A DNA stretch of 64,000 bases from Micromonospora qiuiae (GTDB taxonomy: Bacteria; Actinomycetota; Actinomycetes; Mycobacteriales; Micromonosporaceae), in assembly GCF_016863555.1 (NCBI RefSeq), contig NZ_BOPC01000009.1, positions 1 to 64,000 on the forward strand, read 5' to 3'. The notes below the pieces were generated by a model. That model was given only the letters and a program-made list of their open reading frames with translations, was not told the DNA's origin and did not search any database. Positions 29,231 through 38,151 of this stretch are shown here, one piece after another (the stretch's first letter is position 1; each line of letters opens with the position of its first letter). Position numbers and translations under genes: made by a program.

Positions 29231-30636
29231 TTGGTGCCCTCCAGGTCGTGCAGCGCACGCTGCAGCGCGCGCAGGTAGTCGACGTGGCCGACCTCGAACC
29301 AGTGCCGGGTCGAGTCCTTGACCGGCCCCGAGTAACGCTCGCCGGCGCCGGAGCGGACCCGGGCGGCGAAGGCGGCGGCCCGCTCCGGCCGGGTGGCGCG
29401 CAACCGCAGCAGCCGGGCGAAGAGCACGGCCTGCCAGTGCGCCAGGGGGAACAGGCCCGAGTCCGGCTGGAGCAGACCGGCCACCGCGAGCGTGGGATGG
29501 TCCGGCACGAAGGCGTTGAGCCACAGCCGGGGCCGGCCCACACCCTCGTCGTCGCCGAGGATCTTCGCGTCGAGGAACTCGAAGCGCGGCAGGTAGCCGG
29601 TGGCGAAGACGACCAGTTCCGGATCGATCCGCCGGCCGTCGGTCAGCTCCACCGAGTGGGGCTGGAACCCCGCGACGTCCGGCACCGGGGTGATCGCCCC
29701 GTGCCCGAGGTAGTAGACGAGTTGGCTGTTGGCGATCGGGTGTGTCTCGTACACCCGGTGGTCGGGCTCGGGCAGGCCGAACCGGGTCAGGTCGCCGACG
29801 GCCAGCCGCAGCATCCGGTGGTAGAGCCACTGCCGCACCCGCAGCGGCACCCGCAACGCCAGCAGCGTGTCGTTGACCTGGTCGGCCGGGCGGCCGAGCA
29901 TGTACTTCGGGGCGTACCAGTAGCCTCGGCGGGTGGAGTGCCAGCAGCGGGAGGCCTGCTGCGCGGCCTCCACCGCGATGTCGCAGCCGGTGTTGCCGGC
30001 GCCCACCACCAACACCCGCTTGCCGCGCAACTGCGCTGGGTCCTTGTAGGACGAGGCGTGCATGACCTCGCCCCGGAACTGCTCCAGCCCCTCGTAGCGG
30101 GGCAGCTTCGGCGACCAGTTGTGCCCGTTGGCGATCAGCACGGCGGCGTACCGGGAGGTGCGTTCGGGGCCGTAGCCGCCGGTGCTGCGGGTGGTCACGT
30201 CCCACCGGTCGTCTCCGACCGGCTCGACGCGCACCACCTCGGTGCCGAACCAGATGTGCCGGCGCAGGTCGAAGTGGTCGGCGTACCGCTCGAAATAGGA
30301 CAGCAGCCGGCTGTGGTGCGGGTAGTCCGGCCAGTCGTCGGGCATCGGGAAGTCGGGGAACTGGGTGAACGGCCGCGACGAGATCAGGTGGGTGCTGGCG
30401 TACACCGGGCTGCGGTCGTGCCGCCAGTTCCAGGCGCCACCGACGCCGGTCTCCCGCTCGTAGCAGTCGACGCCGAAGCCGTGCTCGGTGAGGTTCTTGA
30501 TCGCGGTCAGGCCACTGGCTCCGGCGCCGATGACGCAGACGGTGTCGCCCCGGTCGGAGACCGGGCGGCCGTCGCGGCTGTGGGCGAGCGTGGTCGTCTC
30601 GGGGTCGGACCGTCCGTGCTCGGTGGGGGTGGGCAC
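29227..30636 (-). CDS. Flavin-containing monooxygenase
   Basis: A 469-aa NADPH/FAD oxygenase. Two dinucleotide motifs, GAGASG (37-42, FAD) and GAGNTG (NADPH), bracket the FMO-type fingerprint FRGEVMHASSY (FxGxxxHxxxY). An ATGYLP-type motif (FATGYLPRFEF) is near the C terminus. The reaction is probably N- or S-oxygenation, or Baeyer-Villiger oxidation; the substrate is unknown. The GTG at 30636 has GAAGGAG seven bases upstream. It is translationally coupled to the hydrolase-like gene. Confidence 0.9.
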   Translation of the reverse strand: MPTPTEHGRSDPETTTLAHSRDGRPVSDRGDTVCVIGAGASGLTAIKNLTEHGFGVDCYERETGVGGAWNWRHDRSPVYASTHLISSRPFTQFPDFPMPDDWPDYPHHSRLLSYFERYADHFDLRRHIWFGTEVVRVEPVGDDRWDVTTRSTGGYGPERTSRYAAVLIANGHNWSPKLPRYEGLEQFRGEVMHASSYKDPAQLRGKRVLVVGAGNTGCDIAVEAAQQASRCWHSTRRGYWYAPKYMLGRPADQVNDTLLALRVPLRVRQWLYHRMLRLAVGDLTRFGLPEPDHRVYETHPIANSQLVYYLGHGAITPVPDVAGFQPHSVELTDGRRIDPELVVFATGYLPRFEFLDAKILGDDEGVGRPRLWLNAFVPDHPTLAVAGLLQPDSGLFPLAHWQAVLFARLLRLRATRPERAAAFAARVRSGAGERYSGPVKDSTRHWFEVGHVDYLRALQRALHDLEGTK

Positions 30637-30728
30637 CGGGGATCTCCTTCGTCTCGGCACGAGTGCCGGGTCGGGCGAAATCCTTCCGACAACGGCGCGG
30701 GATGTCCAGCCCGGTGACCGGCGGGTCG

Positions 30729-31433
30729 TCAGCCGTCGGTGGGCAGCAGCAGGTCGACCAGGACCGGGAAGTGGTCGCTGGCCCGGCGGGTCAGCGGCGT
30801 GTCCAGCACGTCGTAGTCGACGACCGTGATCCGGGGGTCGACGAAGAACGCGTCGATGCGCCGCCGGGGATCGGCGCAGGAGTAGGTGAACCGGTCGGCC
30901 CGGTCGGCCGCCACCGCCGCGTCGGTCAGCCCTCGGGCGACGACAGCCCAGACCGGTGTGCCCGGCTCCTCGTTGAGGTCGGCCGCGGCGATCACCGGGT
31001 GGGCCGCCGCTTCCAGGTCGCGTTTGAACAGTTCGGCCTGGCAGGGCCGCTCGGCCGGGTCGGTGGACAGGTGCGAGCCGGCCACCGTGAACCGCGCCGC
31101 GCCGCCCACCACACAGTCGGCGTACGCGGCACCGCGCAGGTGCCGGCCCGGTGTGAGCGGGAAGCGCCGGCACCGGGTGCCGGTCACCCGCACCCGCAGG
31201 CTGGTCAGCAGCAGGTTGCCCAGCGACGGCAGTCCACCGGCGGCGACCACCAGGCCGAAGGAGGCGGCCAACGCGGCCGACTTCGTCCGCCACCGGAACC
31301 GGCGCGGTCCCTCCTGGACGATCATCACGTCCGGCGAGGCCCCGCGGACCACCTCGGCCAGCGCGGCGGTGTCGTCGCGCTGGCCGTGCACGTTGTAGGA
31401 CAGCACCCGCAACGACACGCCGGGGTGGGTCAC
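30729..31433 (-). CDS. Endonuclease/exonuclease/phosphatase family protein
   Basis: A 234-aa EEP-fold protein. Metal and catalytic residues are visible: Asn in LSYNVHGQ, Glu in MIVQEGPRR, His in VAGSHLSTDP, Asp-x-Asn in AAADLNEEPGTP, and the terminal SDHFPV. There is no signal peptide. It could be a phosphodiesterase or phosphatase on nucleic acid or lipid substrates. The start is uncertain: GTG 31433 lies two bases after the ROK stop, and GTG 31418 is an alternative. It is co-transcribed downstream of the glucokinase gene. Confidence 0.85.
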   Translation of the reverse strand: MTHPGVSLRVLSYNVHGQRDDTAALAEVVRGASPDVMIVQEGPRRFRWRTKSAALAASFGLVVAAGGLPSLGNLLLTSLRVRVTGTRCRRFPLTPGRHLRGAAYADCVVGGAARFTVAGSHLSTDPAERPCQAELFKRDLEAAAHPVIAAADLNEEPGTPVWAVVARGLTDAAVAADRADRFTYSCADPRRRIDAFFVDPRITVVDYDVLDTPLTRRASDHFPVLVDLLLPTDG

Positions 31434-31435
31434 CT

Positions 31436-32383
31436 CTACAACCGCCGGGCCAGGTCGGCCGCGCCGATCACTCCGGCGGAGTTGCCCAACTCGGCCGGGC
31501 GGATCTCGGCCACCGGCAGCCGGCAGCGCTGGGCGAGCGCCTCGGTGAACGACCGGCGAGTCGGGCCCATCAGCAACTCGCCGGCGTCGATCACGCCACC
31601 GCCGACGACCAGGACCTGCGGGTCGAGGATCTGCGCCATGTCCGCCAGGCTGGTGCCGAGCCAGCGCCCGACCTGGGCGAACGCCTCGGCGGAGACCGGG
31701 TCGCCACCCTTGGCCGCGGCCGTCACCATGGGCCCGGTGATCGCCTCGGCCTCGCCGTCGGCCAGCGCCAGCAGCGCGGTGGCCCGGTGCGGTTCCTGCC
31801 GGGCGGCGGCGCGGGCGAAGCGGACCAGGGCGCTGCCGCTGGCGTACTGCTCGATGCAGCCGAGCCGGCCGCAGCCGCACTGGTGCCCGTCCGGGACGGT
31901 GAGCATGTGACCCAGTTCGGCCGCGATGCCGTTGGCCCCCCGGACCAGTTCGCCGCCGAGCACGATGCCACCGCCGACGCCGGTGCCGATGGTGAACATG
32001 ACCATCGAGTCGTCGGCGTGCCGGGCGGCGCCGTAGCGGAACTCCGCCCAGGCGGCCACGTTGCCGTCGTTCTCGACGATGACCGGCAGCCCGACGGCGG
32101 CGCTGACGTACTCCCGCAACGGCTCGTCCCGCCAGGCGAGGTTCGGCGCGAAAAGCACCGTTGAGCGACTGGCGTCGATCCAGCCGGCCGCGCCGATACC
32201 GACCGCCCGGATCTCGTGCCCGGTGGCCAGATCGGTGACCAGCTCGATGATGACGTCGCGGGTCTTGCCCACGTCATCGGCGGGGGTGTCCCGGCGGGTC
32301 TGCACGAGAACGTTGCCGGTGTCGTCGACGACACCGCCAGCCACCTTCGTGCCACCCACGTCGACTCCGATGGTCAGCGTCAC
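31436..32383 (-). CDS. glkA: ROK-family glucokinase
   Basis: Phosphorylates glucose to glucose 6-phosphate using ATP or polyphosphate. The 315-aa protein has the phosphate motif IGVDVGGTKVAGGVV near the N terminus, the catalytic Asp in VENDGNVAAWAE, IGTGVGGGIVLGG, and the ROK zinc site CGCGRLGCIEQYASG. It lacks a DNA-binding domain, so it is the kinase, not a repressor. GTG 32383 has GAGGGGA nine bases upstream. In streptomycetes glkA mediates carbon catabolite repression (family knowledge). Confidence 0.93.
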   Translation of the reverse strand: MTLTIGVDVGGTKVAGGVVDDTGNVLVQTRRDTPADDVGKTRDVIIELVTDLATGHEIRAVGIGAAGWIDASRSTVLFAPNLAWRDEPLREYVSAAVGLPVIVENDGNVAAWAEFRYGAARHADDSMVMFTIGTGVGGGIVLGGELVRGANGIAAELGHMLTVPDGHQCGCGRLGCIEQYASGSALVRFARAAARQEPHRATALLALADGEAEAITGPMVTAAAKGGDPVSAEAFAQVGRWLGTSLADMAQILDPQVLVVGGGVIDAGELLMGPTRRSFTEALAQRCRLPVAEIRPAELGNSAGVIGAADLARRL

Positions 32384-32408
32384 CGCTGCCACTCCCCTCT
32401 GCTGTGCC

Positions 32409-32444
32409 ACCCGCGGCGCACCGGCTCCGGCCGGTGCCGCGGGT
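32409..32444. terminator. Hairpin between two minus-strand genes
   Basis: ACCCGCGG...CACCGG pairs with CCGGTGCCGCGGGT around a 6-nt loop, with a 2-nt bulge. It lies between the stop of the upstream hypothetical gene (32454) and the start of the glucokinase gene. Confidence 0.55.
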
Positions 32445-32453
32445 CGTCCGTGG

Positions 32454-33146
32454 TCAGGCTCCGTCGCCTGGTGGGCCCTGCTGCCCGGTGCCGGGCAGCA
32501 CCGGCCCGTCCGGCGCGGGTTCGCTCTCCGGTACGGGCTCGCCGTCGGGCACCCGCGCGGCGGGCACCACCTGGCGCCCGGCCGGCGTGACCGGCCCGGC
32601 GGCGTCGACGGGCGCGGCGGGGTTCTCCGGCGACCGGGTCGCGGCCGACCAGACGTCCCGCTCCGGTGCCGGCTGAGAATCATGCCCGGTACGGGTCGCC
32701 TCGCGCCAGACGTGGTCGCTGTCCGGTCCCGTGGCGGGGTCGTCTGAGGGCTCGCCGGGACCGGTCGAGGGGCCCTCGGCGGCGTTCTGTGCGGCGGGCT
32801 CGGCGGGGGCGAAGGCGCGCAGGAAGCTCGCGAGCCCGGCGGCCAGATCGCCGGCACCGGTGGCCAGTCGCTCGGCGAATTCCGGGCTCGGGTCGCGCAG
32901 GGCGGCGATCCCCCGGCACACCGGGCAGACACAGCATTCCGCCGTACCGGTGGCGAAACCGGCCCCGGACGAGCCGGTCGACGCCCCGGGAGCACCGCTG
33001 TGACCGAGGACACCGGTCACCATCGAGCCGAGCGGTCCCCACCCTCCGGCGTCGCGGCCGGCGGCGGCCAGTCGCACGGTGGCCAGCAGAGTGGCGACCA
33101 GCCGCTCCGCCTCTTCTCGGGCGGAGCCCGGATCCGTTGCACCCAT
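32454..33146 (-). CDS. Hypothetical protein with CVCPVC motif (DUF5304-like)
   Basis: A 230-aa protein. An N-terminal helix (AREEAERLVATLLATVRLAA) is followed by a Gly-rich stretch, the motif ECCVCPVCRGIAALRD, and a second helix (about 100-130). The C-terminal half is acidic, Pro-rich and probably disordered. A paired-Cys motif in this position is shared, from memory, with small proteins next to glkA in streptomycetes. The ATG at 33146 has GAGGAG seven bases upstream. It overlaps nothing; it lies 40 bp after the SRPBCC gene. Confidence 0.7.
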   Translation of the reverse strand: MGATDPGSAREEAERLVATLLATVRLAAAGRDAGGWGPLGSMVTGVLGHSGAPGASTGSSGAGFATGTAECCVCPVCRGIAALRDPSPEFAERLATGAGDLAAGLASFLRAFAPAEPAAQNAAEGPSTGPGEPSDDPATGPDSDHVWREATRTGHDSQPAPERDVWSAATRSPENPAAPVDAAGPVTPAGRQVVPAARVPDGEPVPESEPAPDGPVLPGTGQQGPPGDGA

Positions 33147-33186
33147 GCTGGGCTCCTCTACCCCGGCGACCGGGTCGCCAGACCCG

Positions 33187-33642
33187 TCACTGCGCCGCAC
33201 CGGGTGTTTCTACCCGACGCTTGAGCTGCTTCAACGCGGCATCCATGATCATTTTCTCGGCCTTGCGGCGGAACATCCCGAGCATCCCGACCGCGAGCTC
33301 CACCTCAAGGGTGTAGGTCACGGTGGTGCCACCATCGGCGTTGGCCGCCAGATCGTACGAGCCACGCTGGGACTTCTGCATCTTCGAGGGAGCCACCAGG
33401 TGCCACTCGACGCGGGTCAGATCCTCGGCATAGGAGTACGCGAGCACGTACTCGTCCGCCAGCACACCGGCGTCGAGGACGAATCGCACCTGGCTGGCAT
33501 AGCCGTCCTCGTACTCCTCGACGACCGTGGCCTCGCGGACCGCGTCGGCCCACTGCGGGTAGCTCGGGAAGTCACAGATGACCGCCGCGACCCGGTCCGG
33601 TGCCGCGTCGATGATGATCGACTGGGTGGAGGAGTCCGCCAT
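33187..33642 (-). CDS. SRPBCC (START/polyketide cyclase-like) protein
   Basis: A 151-aa helix-grip protein with a hydrophobic pocket for lipids or polyketides. It starts MADSSTQSIIIDAAPDRVAA, the classical first strand and helix, then DFPSYPQWADAVREATV. The last helix contains KQLKRRVE. The homologue in M. tuberculosis (Rv2185c, from memory) also neighbours fadD15. The ATG has no Shine-Dalgarno; TAGCCT ends seven bases upstream, so the transcript is probably leaderless. It is divergent from the fatty acyl-CoA ligase gene. Confidence 0.9.
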   Translation of the reverse strand: MADSSTQSIIIDAAPDRVAAVICDFPSYPQWADAVREATVVEEYEDGYASQVRFVLDAGVLADEYVLAYSYAEDLTRVEWHLVAPSKMQKSQRGSYDLAANADGGTTVTYTLEVELAVGMLGMFRRKAEKMIMDAALKQLKRRVETPGAAQ

Positions 33643-33788
33643 GTGGGGGAGGCTACCCGTCTGGCGGGTGCCCGCGCTTCACGCCGCCCACCTGCAATGC
33701 CGTTCGGCCGATGAGGCGGGTAGGTTTTCGGCAGAAGCCGCCGGTGAGGCGGCCGCGACCCGGCCAGAGTGAGCACGAGGGAGTGCAG

Positions 33789-35588
33789 GTGCGCGAGTTC
33801 TCCGTCCCACCGATCGTCACCGTCGGCGATTCGGCCAACCTCACCGACCCGGTCTGGGAGAACGCCGAGGCCGCGCCGGACGCGGTGCAGTTCACCCGCC
33901 GTGACGCGGCGGGCAGCTGGGTGAACGTGACCTGCCGGCAGTTCCGCGACGAGGTGGTGGCGGTCGCCCGCGGTCTGGTGGCCGCCGGCGTGCGGCCCGG
34001 TGACCGGGTCGCGCTGATGAGCCGGACCCGCTACGAGTGGACCCTGGTCGACTACGCCATCTGGGCGGCCGGCGCGATCACCGTGCCCATCTACGAAACC
34101 TCCAGCGCCGAGCAGGCAGCCTGGATCCTGGCCGACTCCGGCGCGGTGGCCGCCGTGGTGGAGAGCACCGGGCACGCCACCCTGGTGGCCGGCGTCCGCG
34201 ACCGACTGCCCGACCTGGCCCACGTGTGGCAGATCGACCTGGGCGGCGTCGACGAGGTGATGGCCGCCGGCGCGGCGGTGGAGCCCGCCGAGATCCAGCG
34301 GCGACGCGCGGCCCTGCGCTCGTCGGACATCGCCACCATCATCTACACCAGCGGCACCACCGGCCGACCCAAAGGCTGCGTGCTGACCCACCGCAACATG
34401 TACGCCGACATCGCCAACGCGGTGCCGGTGCTGCCCAACCTGTTCGGGCCGAACGCGTCGACCCTGCTGTTCCTGCCGCTGGCGCACGCCTTCGCCCGGC
34501 TCATCCAGATCGGCGTGGTGCAGGCTCGGGCCACCATGACGCACTGCGCCGACCCCAAGCAGTTGCTCGCCGAGTTGCAGGAGATCAAGCCCACCTTCGT
34601 GCTCTCGGTGCCCCGGGTCTTCGAAAAGGTCTACAACGGCGCCAAACAGAAGGCCGAGGCCACCGGCAAGGGCAAGATCTTCGCCCGCGCCGAGGCGGTC
34701 GCGATCGCGTACAGCGAGGCGTTGGAGACCTCCGCCGGGCCGGGCCTGGCCCTGCGCGCCCAGCGCGCGCTCTTCGACCGGCTGGTCTACGGCAAGCTGC
34801 GGGCCGCGCTCGGCGGCCGGTGCCGCGACGCGATCTCCGGCGGCGCGCCGCTCGGCGCCCGGCTCGGGCACTTCTTCCGCGGTATCGGGGTGACCGTCTA
34901 CGAGGGGTACGGGCTCACCGAGACCTCCCCGGCCGCCTCGGCGAACCTGCCGGAATTCATCCGGATCGGCACGGTCGGCCGACCGCTGCCCGGCGTGACC
35001 ATCCGGATCGCCGACGACGGCGAGATCCTCATCTCCGGTGACCTCATCTTCCAGGGGTACTGGCGCAACGAGGAGGCCACCGCCGAGGCGATCACCGCCG
35101 ACGGCTGGTTCCGCACCGGTGACCTCGGCTCGCTCGACGGGGACGGCTACCTGACCATCACCGGCCGGAAGAAGGAGATCATCGTGACGGCCGCCGGCAA
35201 GAACGTCGCCCCGGCGGTGCTGGAGGACCAGGTCCGGGCGCACCGGCTGGTCAGCCAGTGCGTCGTGGTCGGCGACCGGCAGCCGTTCGTCGCCGCGCTG
35301 GTCACCCTGGACGAGGAGGCCCTGCCGGCCTGGCTGGCGTCGGTCGGCCTGCCGGCCGACACCGGGATCGAGACGCTGCGCGGGCACGAGGGGCTGCGGG
35401 CGGAGATCCAGACCGCCGTCGACCGGGCCAACGCATCGGTCTCCCACGCCGAGGCGATCAAAGTGTTCCGGATCCTGCCCCGGGACTTCACCGAGGCCAC
35501 CGGCGAGTTGACTCCGTCGCTGAAGGTGAAACGGCATGTCGTGCAGAAGACGTACGCGGCAGAAATCGCCGATATCTACTCCGGCTGA
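33789..35588 (+). CDS. fadD15: Long-chain fatty acyl-CoA ligase (FadD15-type)
   Basis: Activates fatty acids to acyl-CoA through an acyl-AMP intermediate. The 599-aa enzyme has the P-loop-like YTSGTTGRPKGCVLTH, the A4/A5 motif YEGYGLTETSPA, the FRTGDLG motif, and GRKKEIIVTAAGKNVAP with the hinge. The C-terminal lysine segment SLKVKRHVVQKTY fits the FadD15/eukaryote-like subgroup. Start GTG 33789 has GAGGGAG five bases upstream. The sensor kinase starts 14 bp after its stop. Confidence 0.94.
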   Translation: MREFSVPPIVTVGDSANLTDPVWENAEAAPDAVQFTRRDAAGSWVNVTCRQFRDEVVAVARGLVAAGVRPGDRVALMSRTRYEWTLVDYAIWAAGAITVPIYETSSAEQAAWILADSGAVAAVVESTGHATLVAGVRDRLPDLAHVWQIDLGGVDEVMAAGAAVEPAEIQRRRAALRSSDIATIIYTSGTTGRPKGCVLTHRNMYADIANAVPVLPNLFGPNASTLLFLPLAHAFARLIQIGVVQARATMTHCADPKQLLAELQEIKPTFVLSVPRVFEKVYNGAKQKAEATGKGKIFARAEAVAIAYSEALETSAGPGLALRAQRALFDRLVYGKLRAALGGRCRDAISGGAPLGARLGHFFRGIGVTVYEGYGLTETSPAASANLPEFIRIGTVGRPLPGVTIRIADDGEILISGDLIFQGYWRNEEATAEAITADGWFRTGDLGSLDGDGYLTITGRKKEIIVTAAGKNVAPAVLEDQVRAHRLVSQCVVVGDRQPFVAALVTLDEEALPAWLASVGLPADTGIETLRGHEGLRAEIQTAVDRANASVSHAEAIKVFRILPRDFTEATGELTPSLKVKRHVVQKTYAAEIADIYSG

Positions 35589-35602
35589 CTACCATCCGTC
35601 AC

Positions 35603-37300
35603 GTGTCCGCCTCGACCTCGGCCCTGGCCCGCTCCCACCCGCTCGCCGCGGCGGCGCGGGTGGTCGTGCTGGCGCTGATCGCCGTACTGACCCTGCTCGC
35701 CACCCACGACCTGGCCCTGCTGTGGTGGATCGCCCTGCTGGCGGTCGCCGGGCTGCCCGCGGCGCTGGCACCGCAGCACCGGCTGATCGGCCCGCTCAGC
35801 CGGATGGCCGAGGTGGTCGTGCTCGGCCTGGCGGCGAGCCAGGTCGCCGCCGTCGCCACCATCGGCGGTCACATCGGCGGGCTCGGCGCCCTCGCGGTGC
35901 TGCCGTACCTCGCGATCCCGGTGACCGCCACGGCGCTGCGGCGCCGCTTCCGCGAGGGCGCGGTGTTGATCGCGGTCGTCGCCGGCACGCTGCTGGTCGC
36001 CGGGGCGCTCACCGAGGTCGGCGGGGTCCCGCAGCTGAGCCAGCCGGGCTACCTCGCGGTCTGCGCCCAGTGGCTGATCCTGGCCGCGCTCGGACTCTCC
36101 GCGGCGCGCACCCTGCACCGGGTGATGCTCGTCCGGCACGAGGCCAAACCGCAGCCGTACGCGGAAGCGACCCGGCTGCTGACCCAGCTGCGCACGGTGG
36201 CCCGGCAACTGCCCGGTGCGACCCTCGACCCCGGCGGGATCTCCGAGCACCTGCTGGAGGAGTTGCGCACGGTGGCCCGCACCGACCGTGGGGCGGTGCT
36301 CTCCGCCAGCGGCGGCGGACGGCTGGTGGTGCTCGCCCAGCTCGGCGCGGACCGGGTGGACTGGGAGACCACGCTCGACGCCGACTCGGCCATCGCCGAC
36401 GCCTGGGCCAGCCAGCAGCCGCAGACCGCCGCCCGCTCGCAGTCCCGCTCGCACTCCGGCGGGGAGGTGTCGGCGCTGATCGTGCCGCTGGTCGCCGGGG
36501 TGCGCACCGTCGGTCTGGTGGTGCTGGAGGCGGACGCCACGCAGGCGTACCCACCATCGGTGGTGGCCCAGGTGACCGGGCTGACCGGCCCGGCGGCGCT
36601 GCGCCTGGAGGCCGCCCTGCTCTTCGACGAGGTGCGGTCGCTGGCCACCAACGAGGAGCGGCAGCGGCTGGCCCGCGAGATCCACGACGGGGTGGCGCAG
36701 GAACTGGTGATGGTCGGCTACGGGATCGACAACGCCCTGGCCACCGTCTACGACGACGCCGAGGAGACCGCCGAGGCGCTGCGTACGCTGCGCCAGGAGG
36801 TCACCCGGGTCATCACCGAGCTGCGGCTGAGCCTGTTCGAGCTGCGCAGCGAGGTCGACCGCCACGGTGGTCTGGCCGCCGCGATCGCCGAGTACGCCCG
36901 CACCGTCGGCGCCTCCGGTGGGCTGCGGGTGCACCTGTCGCTGGACGAGTCCACGGCCCGGCTGCCCGCCGCCACCGAAGCCGAGTTGCTGCGCATCGCC
37001 CAGGAGGCGGTGACCAACGCCCGCAAGCACGCTGGAGCAGCCAATCTCTGGGTCACCTGCGAGGTGGATCCGCCGTACGCGCAGATCGAAGTGTCGGATG
37101 ACGGTCACGGCATAGGTGACCAGCGCTCGGATGGGCACTATGGTCTTGCGATCATGGCCGAGAGAGCGGAACGTATCCGGGGCCGGTTGGAGATCAGACC
37201 GCGGCAACCCAGCGGCACGACCGTTGCGGTGGTGGTCGGTTCCTCACCCGGGCGGGATAACGTTCGTGGTAGTGCCGCCGCTGCTGTAGAAGGGGAGTAA
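35603..37300 (+). CDS. NarL-type sensor histidine kinase
   Basis: A 565-aa membrane kinase. Residues about 15-170 hold about six membrane helices, residues about 200-345 are GAF-like, then a HisKA_3 dimer domain with the phospho-His in REIHDGVAQELV, and a C-terminal ATPase domain (EAVTNARKHAGA, SDDGHGIG, GHYGLAIMAERAERIRG). A TACCAT hexamer 7 nt before the GTG suggests a leaderless transcript overlapping the end of fadD15. It is followed 7 bp later by its response regulator. Confidence 0.92.
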   Translation: MSASTSALARSHPLAAAARVVVLALIAVLTLLATHDLALLWWIALLAVAGLPAALAPQHRLIGPLSRMAEVVVLGLAASQVAAVATIGGHIGGLGALAVLPYLAIPVTATALRRRFREGAVLIAVVAGTLLVAGALTEVGGVPQLSQPGYLAVCAQWLILAALGLSAARTLHRVMLVRHEAKPQPYAEATRLLTQLRTVARQLPGATLDPGGISEHLLEELRTVARTDRGAVLSASGGGRLVVLAQLGADRVDWETTLDADSAIADAWASQQPQTAARSQSRSHSGGEVSALIVPLVAGVRTVGLVVLEADATQAYPPSVVAQVTGLTGPAALRLEAALLFDEVRSLATNEERQRLAREIHDGVAQELVMVGYGIDNALATVYDDAEETAEALRTLRQEVTRVITELRLSLFELRSEVDRHGGLAAAIAEYARTVGASGGLRVHLSLDESTARLPAATEAELLRIAQEAVTNARKHAGAANLWVTCEVDPPYAQIEVSDDGHGIGDQRSDGHYGLAIMAERAERIRGRLEIRPRQPSGTTVAVVVGSSPGRDNVRGSAAAAVEGE

Positions 37301-37307
37301 CCCGAGG

Positions 37308-37976
37308 ATGACCACAAGTCCGACACCGGCCACCCGTACCAAGGTCCTCCTGGTCGACGATCACGACTTGATCCGCAAGGGCCTGCGGCACGCCTTCGAG
37401 CGCGACCGGCAGTTCGAGGTCGTCGGCGAGGCGGCCACCGCGGCGGAGGGCGTACGGCAGGCCGGCGCGTTGCAGCCGGATGTGGTGATCATGGACTTGC
37501 GACTGCCCGACGGCAGTGGCCTGGAGGCCACCCGTGCCCTGCGCAAGTCGAGCGCGTCGATGGGCATCGTGGTGCTCACCATGTACGCCGGCGACGACCA
37601 GCTCTTCGGCGCGCTGGAGGCCGGGGCGAGCGCGTTCGTGCCGAAGACCGCCCCCGCCGACGAGGTCGTCGCCGCCGCCCGGCACGCGGCCTCCTCCCCC
37701 AGCGCCTTCACCGCCGCCGACCTGGCCGAGGCGATGAAGCGCCGGCTGGCCCCGTCCGGACCCCAGCTCTCCCCCCGCGAGGGTCAGGTGCTGCGGCTGC
37801 TCGCCGACGGGATGAGCGTCGCCGGCATCGCCAAGCAGCTGTTCGTCAGCGAGTCGACCGCCAAGACCCACATCTCCAAGCTCTACGAGAAGCTCGGTGC
37901 CGCCAACCGGGCCCAGGCTCTGATGACCGCGCTGCGGCTCGGCCTGCTCGAGGCCCCCGACGCACCGAAGTTCTGA
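37308..37976 (+). CDS. NarL/LuxR-type response regulator
   Basis: A 222-aa DNA-binding regulator. The receiver domain (about 10-125) has VLLVDDHD, the phospho-acceptor Asp in VVIMDLRLPDGSG, Thr in VVLTMYAG and Lys in FVPKTAP, all intact. The C-terminal LuxR-type helix-turn-helix (about 150-215) reads LSPREGQVLRLLADGMSVAGIAKQLFVSE. It is cotranscribed with the sensor kinase immediately upstream (7-bp gap). Targets unknown; a 16-bp terminator stem follows. Confidence 0.94.
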   Translation: MTTSPTPATRTKVLLVDDHDLIRKGLRHAFERDRQFEVVGEAATAAEGVRQAGALQPDVVIMDLRLPDGSGLEATRALRKSSASMGIVVLTMYAGDDQLFGALEAGASAFVPKTAPADEVVAAARHAASSPSAFTAADLAEAMKRRLAPSGPQLSPREGQVLRLLADGMSVAGIAKQLFVSESTAKTHISKLYEKLGAANRAQALMTALRLGLLEAPDAPKF

Positions 37977-37997
37977 CGCCACCTGACGTAGTCGCCG

Positions 37998-38042
37998 ACA
38001 GAAGATCCGTGCCGGGAACCCACGCGGGCACGGATCTTCTGT
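37998..38042. terminator. Strong terminator of the two-component operon
   Basis: A perfect 16-bp stem (ACAGAAGATCCGTGCC and its complement) around a 13-nt loop, 22 bp after the response regulator stop. It separates the operon from the methyltransferase gene. Confidence 0.85.
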
Positions 38043-38151
38043 CGAAGATCCCCGATCGCGCCCTGGGCGCTATGGCCTCCCGGGCGCAAGCGGGGCAGAA
38101 TACCCGCCGGGGCACGGACGCCCCGGAAGTATGCGAAGGGGTGGGAGAGCG

